Shown: in pieces, positions 1-4,070 of the stretch
How positions within the stretch are numbered: position 1 is the stretch's first letter
How the letters are laid out: every line of letters starts with the position of its first letter
Assembly (NCBI GenBank): GCA_946407175.1
Contig: CAMJNB010000115.1
Span: 1-5,684 of the forward strand
Source: an uncultured Selenomonadales bacterium
Lineage (GTDB): Bacteria; Bacillota_C; Negativicutes; Selenomonadales; Selenomonadaceae
Length of the DNA: 5,684 bases
Direction: 5' to 3'
Position numbers and translations under genes: made by a program
Notes under the pieces: model-generated
Seen by the model: the letters and a program-made list of their open reading frames with translations, nothing else
What the model was told of the DNA's origin: nothing
The model's database searches: none

Positions 1-125
1 AAAAATCCGTTCAAAATATTCTGGTTGATGCTTAAAATATTTACTTCGTTATCGGCAAGAATTTTTGTAACCGCCGCAATTATGCCGACACGATCTTTGC
101 CGACGACCGTTATTACCAATTTCAA
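1..125 (-). CDS. ACT-domain protein, UPF0237-like (N-terminal part, runs off the left edge)
   Basis: Only the first 41 codons are present; the gene continues beyond position 1. The translation opens KLVITVVGKDRVGIIAAVTK and goes on through ILADNEVNILSINQNIL. This is the beta-alpha-beta start of an ACT domain: a hydrophobic strand, the G-K-D-R-V-G-I turn, a helix, and the N-I-L-S-I strand. Free-standing ACT proteins of this type are about 90 residues, so a little under half is seen. ACT domains generally bind small ligands, often amino acids, and the function of this stand-alone family is poorly known. In many Firmicutes it sits next to a DUF711/UPF0210 (PFL) gene, which would lie beyond the left edge; that is knowledge, not seen here. 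The chosen start is TTG at 125-123, 8 nt after AAGGAG. An in-frame GTG at 134-132 overlaps the SD and is less likely. Confidence 0.8.
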   Translation of the reverse strand, partial: MKLVITVVGKDRVGIIAAVTKILADNEVNILSINQNILNGF

Positions 126-133
126 ATTTATCA

Positions 134-139
134 CTCCTT
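134..139 (-). promoter_or_regulatory. Ribosome binding site deciding the TTG start of the ACT-domain gene
   Basis: The minus strand reads AAGGAG followed 8 nt later by TTG. The alternative in-frame GTG (134-132) shares its first G with this SD and would have no spacer, so the TTG is preferred. The same arrangement, GGAGTG then AAATTTG, occurs in front of hom. Confidence 0.75.
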
Positions 140-144
140 TTTTA

Positions 145-186
145 GCTGTCAGCTAATGTTTACCAGCCAATAGCTAACCGCTAATC
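145..186. repeat. Degenerate heptamer repeat array 1 (6 units)
   Basis: Read on the plus strand in steps of seven from 145, the units are variants of GCTANNN. GCTAATG (152-158), GCTAACC (173-179) and GCTAATC (180-186) are good copies; GCTGTCA (145-151) and GCCAATA (166-172) are one or two changes off, and 159-165 is decayed. The array occupies most of the 55-bp gap between the coiled-coil gene and the ACT gene. Its last unit contains the coiled-coil gene's stop codon (181-183). Its left end includes a perfect 7-bp inverted repeat, TTAGCTG and CAGCTAA around one base (142-156). On the minus strand no T-run follows this hairpin, so it is not an obvious terminator. Confidence 0.75.
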
Positions 187-771
187 TATCGCTTCTTCTG
201 CGAAAAAATCGGCGTAAAGCATTTTGGATTTATTATCGCCTGCAACGTCCGGCGTCAAAACTTCCGCCTTAGCAGTTGTGACGCCGCCTTTGGTATCGAC
301 ATTTACAACCGCCGTTTCGGTCACCGCGTCAGCGGATTTTTTTTTCTTTGCACTTTTATCATCGTGCGGCGGCTTTTGAGATTTATTTTGTTCAGCGCCG
401 GCTTTAATCTTGTTCATATATTCGGCAAGGAACTTTTGAAATTCGTCACGCATAAGCGCGTTAATCTGTGCCATAAATTTTTCGTGACTGTCATTTATAG
501 CTTGATTAAGCTGTCCCATAAGCCGATTTAAATTCACGCCGAAAGTTTCATTAGCCGCGCGCAGGTCTTTCACGACATTTTCCAGCGTCTCCATTTCATC
601 AAGCAAGTTGTCAGTGTCACTTTTCAACTTTTCATTTTGCGCCTGCAAAAGTTTATTTTGCTCCTGTAACTGCGCGTTATCTGCGCGGAGCTTGTCAACG
701 TCATTTTGCAAATTTTTTCCTAAGTCACGCGCCGCCGTAAGAATTTTTTCAAGGTCTTGTAACCTGTCCAT
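181..771 (-). CDS. Coiled-coil protein with lysine-rich linker, function unknown
   Basis: This encodes 196 residues from ATG at 771-769. Residues about 2 to 90 are rich in Leu, Asn, Gln, Glu and Lys with heptad-like spacing of hydrophobics (for example DKLRADNAQLQEQNKLLQ), which predicts a long coiled coil. A second amphipathic stretch follows at about 95-123. Residues about 127-148 form a Lys/Ser/Pro-rich, probably disordered linker, and the acidic tail ends in ADFFAEEAID. There is no cysteine, no signal peptide and no membrane segment, so a cytoplasmic scaffold or adaptor is a reasonable inference. The missing Cys/His argues against YabA, whose N-terminal coiled coil is superficially similar. 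A GTG three codons upstream (780) is in frame but lies inside the SD. A terminator upstream (829-857) suggests it has its own promoter. I do not recognise the family. Confidence 0.8.
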   Translation of the reverse strand: MDRLQDLEKILTAARDLGKNLQNDVDKLRADNAQLQEQNKLLQAQNEKLKSDTDNLLDEMETLENVVKDLRAANETFGVNLNRLMGQLNQAINDSHEKFMAQINALMRDEFQKFLAEYMNKIKAGAEQNKSQKPPHDDKSAKKKKSADAVTETAVVNVDTKGGVTTAKAEVLTPDVAGDNKSKMLYADFFAEEAID

Positions 772-775
772 ATTA

Positions 776-783
776 ATCACCTC
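776..783 (-). promoter_or_regulatory. Ribosome binding site for the coiled-coil gene
   Basis: GAGGTGAT on the minus strand matches the 16S anti-SD well and sits just upstream of ATG 771-769. The in-frame GTG at 780-778 is part of this motif, so ATG is taken as the start. Confidence 0.7.
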
Positions 784-789
784 GTCGTT

Positions 790-823
790 AAAGCTTGTAA
801 AAAATTTAAAGCTTAAAAAATTT
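790..823. repeat. AT-rich tandem direct repeat upstream of the coiled-coil gene
   Basis: The plus-strand unit AAAGCTT(GT)AAAAAATTT occurs at 790-807 and again immediately after at 808-823 without the GT. The A6T3-type tracts are expected to bend DNA. The repeat lies between the terminator at 829-857 and the SD at 776-783, where the coiled-coil gene's promoter should be, but I see no convincing -35/-10 pair. Confidence 0.6.
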
Positions 824-828
824 TTGCG

Positions 829-857
829 AAAAAAAAGACTCTTCGCGCCGGAGAGTC
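829..857 (-). terminator. Rho-independent terminator after the 114-aa hypothetical gene
   Basis: On the minus strand GACTCT (857-852) and AGAGTC (842-837) form a perfect 6-bp stem around a 9-nt GC-rich loop, followed at once by eight T (836-829). It lies 22 bp past the stop codon of the 880-1224 gene and separates it from the coiled-coil gene. It is the only hairpin plus T-run that I found on the minus strand in this window. Confidence 0.85.
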
Positions 858-879
858 ATATTTTTGCCGAAAGATAATT

Positions 880-1224
880 TTAAAGCGGTATGACGTTGCC
901 TTCTGCGTCAATCGGCTCGGTAAGCAGGAAAAGGCAACTCAAATCGACGTGAAAAATTACGGTGTATTCGTCTTCGTCACTTGAGGCGCCGTTAAATTTA
1001 TTGCTGTACAAAAGGGACACGGCGTGGCAGTAATCGTTGACTTGATCGTTGTAGACGTCAATTTTTTTACTGCAAACCGCCTCTTGATATTTGAAAATCG
1101 TACCGGCAGGAAAGTAGCCTTCCACAAAAACTTTCGCCGGCAAATAAAAATTATCTTCGACGAAGGGAATGGGAACCTTTGAACGCAAAAAAATATTTTC
1201 TAAATCCAATGAGCGAATGTCCAA
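880..1224 (-). CDS. Hypothetical protein, 114 aa
   Basis: I do not recognise this protein. It starts at TTG (1224-1222), 7 nt after a near-perfect AGGAGG SD (1237-1232), which strongly supports real translation despite the rare start codon. The product (MDIRSLDLENIFLRSKVPIP...) is small, acidic and soluble in appearance, without signal peptide or clear membrane helix. It has three Cys (51, 66, 97) in no recognisable metal-binding pattern. A central acidic loop, SSDEDE at 81-86, precedes a hydrophobic strand-like segment YTVIFHVDLSCLFLL (87-101). It is the last gene before the terminator at 829-857 and follows the STAS gene by 74 bp in the same direction, so the two may be co-transcribed. A role linked to the STAS protein is only a guess from position. 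Confidence 0.8.
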   Translation of the reverse strand: MDIRSLDLENIFLRSKVPIPFVEDNFYLPAKVFVEGYFPAGTIFKYQEAVCSKKIDVYNDQVNDYCHAVSLLYSNKFNGASSDEDEYTVIFHVDLSCLFLLTEPIDAEGNVIPL

Positions 1225-1273
1225 AAAAAATCCTCCTTGTCGCGCAGTAGTTTAAGCTTTTGTTAAGTTTAAT

Positions 1274-1298
1274 CCGTTAATAAGCTGTTATTAAGCGG
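1274..1298. repeat. Inverted repeat directly after the STAS gene stop codon
   Basis: TTAATAA (1277-1283) and TTATTAA (1288-1294) pair around a 4-nt loop. CCG (1274-1276) and CGG (1296-1298) extend the stem past one bulged G at 1295. It begins at the base next to the stop codon (1299-1301). No T-run follows on the minus strand, so it is more likely a 3'-end stabiliser or processing hairpin than a terminator. The rest of the 74-bp gap is AT-rich, with GCTTA/TTAAG motifs spaced by about 11 bp and no clear promoter. Confidence 0.55.
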
Positions 1299-1643
1299 TT
1301 AAAATGACACTGAAAAAGGTTTACGCTCTTCCTCTTCCAACGTGAGAAGGCGTGAAAAGCCGGTCATATCCATTACCGTGCGAACGTCGCGCTGAATATT
1401 TTTTACAAACATTTCGCCTTGATTGTTCATGCGTTTTTGCGTTTTCAACATAATGCGAAGACCCGCCGACGCAATGTAGAATAAATCTTTCAAATCAATG
1501 ACTAAATTTTTCACGCCGTCAAGTTCTTTCGACATAAATTTATCGAGTTCAATGGCGGTAACGGCGTCCAATTTACCGGTAAGCGTCACGGTCAATTTAT
1601 CGCCGTCGCGTTCGGTTTTAATTTCCAATTTTTTATTTTCCAA
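1299..1643 (-). CDS. STAS-domain protein, anti-sigma factor antagonist type (SpoIIAA/RsbV-like)
   Basis: The 114-residue product is one STAS domain. It opens with beta strands (LEIKTERDGDKLTVTLTGKL), then LDAVTAIELDKFM, the strand NLVIDL, the signature FYIASAGLRIML at 55-66, and the closing TGFSRLLTL segment near 94-102. In SpoIIAA and RsbV a serine in D-S-S/T-G-L is phosphorylated by a partner kinase, which switches binding to the anti-sigma factor. Here Ser59 aligns with that serine and the preceding Asp is replaced by Ala58. No HATPase kinase, PP2C phosphatase or sigma factor gene is nearby, so the partners must be encoded elsewhere. The start is TTG (1643-1641), 8 nt after AGGAG (1656-1652). 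Function in a partner-switching pathway is inferred from the family; the exact pathway is unknown. Confidence 0.9.
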   Translation of the reverse strand: MENKKLEIKTERDGDKLTVTLTGKLDAVTAIELDKFMSKELDGVKNLVIDLKDLFYIASAGLRIMLKTQKRMNNQGEMFVKNIQRDVRTVMDMTGFSRLLTLEEEERKPFSVSF

Positions 1644-1657
1644 TTTTAAAACTCCTA

Positions 1658-1720
1658 TTGTAGCTTTTCACTGTTAGTCGGTAGCTATAATTTCTACAAG
1701 CTACAAGCTACCAGCTAATC
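1658..1720. repeat. Degenerate heptamer repeat array 2 (9 units, orientation switches at the centre)
   Basis: The array spans exactly 63 bp, nine 7-bp steps. On the plus strand the left units are NNNTAGC-type: TTGTAGC (1658-1664) and CGGTAGC (1679-1685), with two decayed units between. A spacer unit lies at 1686-1692. The right units are GCTANNN-type: TCTACAA, GCTACAA, GCTACCA and GCTAATC from 1693. The two halves are therefore inverted copies in the same 7-bp phase, giving a 9-bp perfect inverted repeat, TTGTAGCTT (1658-1666) with AAGCTACAA (1698-1706). It fills the gap between the 104-aa gene's stop (1722-1724) and the STAS gene's SD. No T-run follows it on the minus strand. Confidence 0.8.
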
Positions 1721-1721
1721 T

Positions 1722-2036
1722 CTAATAATGCGGATTCGCTTTAACGTAGTCAACGGGACGACTCCAATCAACATGCACGCCGGTAGCTTCCCAAAGGCGC
1801 GTCAATGCGATTTTCAAACTCTCTTCATCAGCCTGCGGATTTATTTTCTCCGACGTAAAATCCAAAAGCGTTTCATGTGGGATTTTTATTTCATGAACTT
1901 TAGACAAAAAATCTTCCGCCTTACGTTTACCTTCTTCGTCACCAAGCACGACGACAACTTTTTTATTCGCGTTATCGTATTCGACATAACCTAAATTTTC
2001 GCCGTAACTTATCGCGACACTGAAATTTTCCTTCAA
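1722..2036 (-). CDS. Hypothetical protein, 104 aa
   Basis: I do not recognise this protein. Translation starts at TTG (2036-2034), 10 nt after the strong SD GGGAGGTG (2052-2045). A GTG closer to the SD is in another frame and stops after four codons, so TTG is the supported start. The product has a strand-rich N-terminus (FSVAISYGENLGYVEYDNAN, then KKVVVVLGDEEGKRKAEDFL), a central amphipathic segment, and a C-terminal helix-like region ALTRLWEATGVHVDW followed by SRPVDYVKANPHY. There is no signal peptide, membrane helix or cysteine. It lies 28 bp downstream of the lysR stop. It could be read through from lysR, or driven by the TATAAT-bearing promoter candidate that overlaps the end of lysR. 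Heptamer array 2 follows directly after its stop. Confidence 0.8.
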   Translation of the reverse strand: MKENFSVAISYGENLGYVEYDNANKKVVVVLGDEEGKRKAEDFLSKVHEIKIPHETLLDFTSEKINPQADEESLKIALTRLWEATGVHVDWSRPVDYVKANPHY

Positions 2037-2058
2037 ACTCGGAGCACCTCCCGTCTAT

Positions 2059-2090
2059 ATTATATTAAATTTTTTTCTGCGAAATTGCAA
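2059..2090 (-). promoter_or_regulatory. Possible promoter for the 104-aa gene and the STAS gene
   Basis: On the minus strand TTGCAA (2090-2085) could serve as -35. A perfect TATAAT lies at 2064-2059, but with a 20-bp spacer; TAATAT at 2067-2062 gives the standard 17 bp with a poorer hexamer. The region overlaps the last codons of lysR and lies just upstream of the SD at 2052-2045, which would leave a very short leader. The surrounding DNA is AT-rich, so chance matches are likely. Confidence 0.35.
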
Positions 2091-2976
2091 GTGCATTGTC
2101 CTTTTGAAAGAGTGAGCCGACAAAGTTTAGAAAGTTAATTGAAAGCGGTGACAGGTCTTTAAACTTACTCCACGTCAAGGCGACTGTGAATTTTATCGGC
2201 GGATTTACCGGCAGGAATTTGAAATTTGATTCGGACATTACGGCAAATCGCGGTAAGAGTGACACTGCCGCGCCGCCGGAAACCAATTCTTTAATTGTCT
2301 TCAGCTGTGACGTGCAAAGTAAAATTTCCGGCGAAAACCCCGCACTTGCCGCGCGTTCTATTGTCACGAAGTTTTGAAAGGTTCCCGCCGGTTGCAAAAT
2401 AAATTTTTCATTGCGCAGAGATTTAAACGAAATTTTGTCAGCCGTTGCAAGCAGGTGATTTTTCGGCAGGCATAAATAAAATTCATCTTCCAAAAGGTTA
2501 AGCGAATTGACCTGCGTTTCACCCGCTTTTAAATAAATTATGCCGAAGTCCGATTCGCCGCTTTTCAAACTTTCTTTCACCGTCATTGAGTCACTGCACT
2601 CCTGCAATTCAATTACAATGTCAGGATTTTCGGCTTGAAATTTTATGAAAAGGTTTGGAAAAAGGTAAGATTCGACCATTGGCGGAATGCCGAAACGAAT
2701 TGTGCCGCCGTTGCGATTCTGAAACCTTTCCATGCCAATCTGCGCGGCTTTCACGTCCTGCAAAATTTTCTGCGCATGAATTAAAAAGACTTGTCCCGCT
2801 TCCGTCAAGGCGATGTGTTTTTGACTGCGGTCAAACAGCGACACTTTTAATTCCGCCTCCAAAGATTGAATTGCCTTTGTCACGGAAGGTTGAGAGACGT
2901 GAAGAATTTGTGCCGCCTTAGTAAAACTTTTCAGCGAACTCACCGTACAAAAATATTCCAACTGCCGCAGTTCCAT
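2065..2976 (-). CDS. LysR-family transcriptional regulator
   Basis: The 303-residue product has the usual length and layout of the family. The N-terminal winged helix-turn-helix covers residues 1-60: MELRQLEYFCTVSSLKSFTK, then AAQILHVSQPSVTKAIQSLE as the helix-turn-helix and the wing LFDRSQKHIALTEAGQ. A linker helix runs to about 88. The effector-binding domain (TIRFGIPPMVESYLFPNL onward, with SGESDFGIIYL and LVSGGAAVSLLPRFAV) fills the rest. The ATG at 2976-2974 is chosen because it fits the family N-terminus and follows AGGAG (2990-2986) by 10 nt; 13 further in-frame upstream codons are not LysR-like. It is 86 bp downstream of thrB, in the same direction rather than divergent as is common for LysR genes. 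Its target and ligand cannot be told; regulation of the adjacent hom-thrB genes is possible but unproven. Confidence 0.93.
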   Translation of the reverse strand: MELRQLEYFCTVSSLKSFTKAAQILHVSQPSVTKAIQSLEAELKVSLFDRSQKHIALTEAGQVFLIHAQKILQDVKAAQIGMERFQNRNGGTIRFGIPPMVESYLFPNLFIKFQAENPDIVIELQECSDSMTVKESLKSGESDFGIIYLKAGETQVNSLNLLEDEFYLCLPKNHLLATADKISFKSLRNEKFILQPAGTFQNFVTIERAASAGFSPEILLCTSQLKTIKELVSGGAAVSLLPRFAVMSESNFKFLPVNPPIKFTVALTWSKFKDLSPLSINFLNFVGSLFQKDNALAISQKKI

Positions 2977-2992
2977 AAAACACTGACTCCTA

Positions 2993-3060
2993 ATCGAAAG
3001 TTTAATTCTTATCAAATCGGAATTTTAACTTTTTACATCGGAAGTGTACCTCTTATCAAA
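2993..3060. repeat. Imperfect 24-bp direct repeat in the thrB-lysR gap, candidate regulator binding site
   Basis: Two 24-bp copies lie at 3037-3060 and 2993-3016 and match at 20 of 24 positions. Read on the minus strand, both start TTTGATAAGA and end CTTYCGAT. A third TTCCGAT lies between them (3022-3016), so this end motif recurs every 21-23 bp, about two helical turns. The repeats fill most of the 86-bp gap upstream of lysR and end just before its SD. Each copy contains TTGATA, one base from the -35 consensus, but no good -10 follows at the right distance. Autoregulation by the LysR protein is an inference. Confidence 0.6.
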
Positions 3061-3062
3061 AT

Positions 3063-4010
3063 TTACATTACCATTTCTGCAATGGCGCCGTGTGTATCCA
3101 AATCCAAAATAAATGCGCCTGCCTGTACGCCGAACTGCTTGAAAGTCTGAACCATTTCCGACGCGATATCGTTTTCAATTTTTTTACTTGCCGCCGAAAA
3201 CGCGATAAGACACGGTCCCGCGCCGCTTAATGCCACGCCTAAAGCGCCGGACTTCTTAGCCGCCGCAAAAACTTCCTGCATGCCCGGTACCAATTTCGTA
3301 CGGTACGGCTGGTGTATCGCGTCGTCGAAGGCGCAGGATAAAAACTTTTCTTTACCCTCGATTAACGCGGCGACCAACATTGACGCGCGACTTATATTGA
3401 AAACGGCATCTTGCAGAGGAATTAACTGCGGTAAGACTTGACGTGCCATTTTTGTTGAAAGCGGGAAGTCCGGTACCGCCACGATTAATTTTAATTTTAT
3501 CTTCGGCAGGAATGAAAATGTATGAACTTGATTTTTTTCCGCGACGCTTACGGTAAAGCCGCCGAAAATTGCCGGCGCGACGTTATCGGGGTGACCTTCA
3601 ATTTCCGTTGCAAATTTCAAAATGTCTTGACGGCTGAAAGGATTCTCCACCACCGCATTTGCACCGACTAAACCTGCCACGATAGCCGCCGCGCTTGAAC
3701 CTAATCCACGCGACATTGGCACGTGATTGACCATGCGAATTTCCGCGCCTTTAATTTTATCGCCTTCGCCTGCACGTTCAATTAAAAGCCGCGCAGATTG
3801 CCACACGATATTTTTTTCGTCTGTAGGAATTGACTCCGTGCCTTCACCGGTTGCCTCAATGACAAGGCGATTTTCTTCCAAAAATTTAAATTCAAATTCG
3901 TTGTAAATTGTTGCCGCGAGTCCCAAGCAGTCAAAGCCGGAGCCGCAATTCGCAGAAGTGCCAGGTACTTTCACTTTGACTTTTTTCGCGGACGAAGTTT
4001 CATTGTCCAT
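3063..4010 (-). CDS. thrB: Homoserine kinase
   Basis: This GHMP-family kinase transfers phosphate from ATP to L-homoserine, giving O-phosphohomoserine, the substrate of threonine synthase. The 315 residues have the usual family length and all the landmarks. The N-terminal motif VPGTSANCGSGFDCLGLA is at 15-32, the ATP-binding loop PMSRGLGSSAAAIVAG at 98-113, EGHPDNVAPAIFGG at 138-151, and the C-terminal GHMP motif LSGAGPCLIA at 261-270. The protein is cytoplasmic. The start is ATG 4010-4008, with a modest SD, GGTGA, a few bases upstream. It follows hom by 60 bp with no terminator between, so the two are probably one transcript carrying successive pathway steps. No threonine synthase gene (thrC) is visible in the window. 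The family call is firm. Confidence 0.96.
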   Translation of the reverse strand: MDNETSSAKKVKVKVPGTSANCGSGFDCLGLAATIYNEFEFKFLEENRLVIEATGEGTESIPTDEKNIVWQSARLLIERAGEGDKIKGAEIRMVNHVPMSRGLGSSAAAIVAGLVGANAVVENPFSRQDILKFATEIEGHPDNVAPAIFGGFTVSVAEKNQVHTFSFLPKIKLKLIVAVPDFPLSTKMARQVLPQLIPLQDAVFNISRASMLVAALIEGKEKFLSCAFDDAIHQPYRTKLVPGMQEVFAAAKKSGALGVALSGAGPCLIAFSAASKKIENDIASEMVQTFKQFGVQAGAFILDLDTHGAIAEMVM

Positions 4011-4070
4011 TATTTCACCAATCAGTAAATTTTAATCGCATTCCGCGCAGAAAATTTTATTCCTCAACTT

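Noticed and set aside
608..877. Plus-strand reading frame opposite the coiled-coil gene, rich in Ser, Cys and Phe
   Set aside because: This composition is what the antisense of a Lys/Gln/Leu coiled coil gives, and the frame runs through the terminator region.
1728..1994. Plus-strand reading frame opposite the 104-aa gene
   Set aside because: The minus-strand frame has a strong SD and a sensible soluble composition; the plus frame is Phe/Arg-rich with no SD.
2815..2838. Short inverted repeat TTTGAC...GTCAAA inside lysR
   Set aside because: It falls within conserved wing codons of the LysR DNA-binding domain and has no T-run or partner, so it is best taken as chance.
2866..3150. Plus-strand reading frame spanning the lysR start and thrB end
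   Set aside because: It overlaps two well-supported genes and the repeat-bearing gap, and the translation has no recognisable motif.
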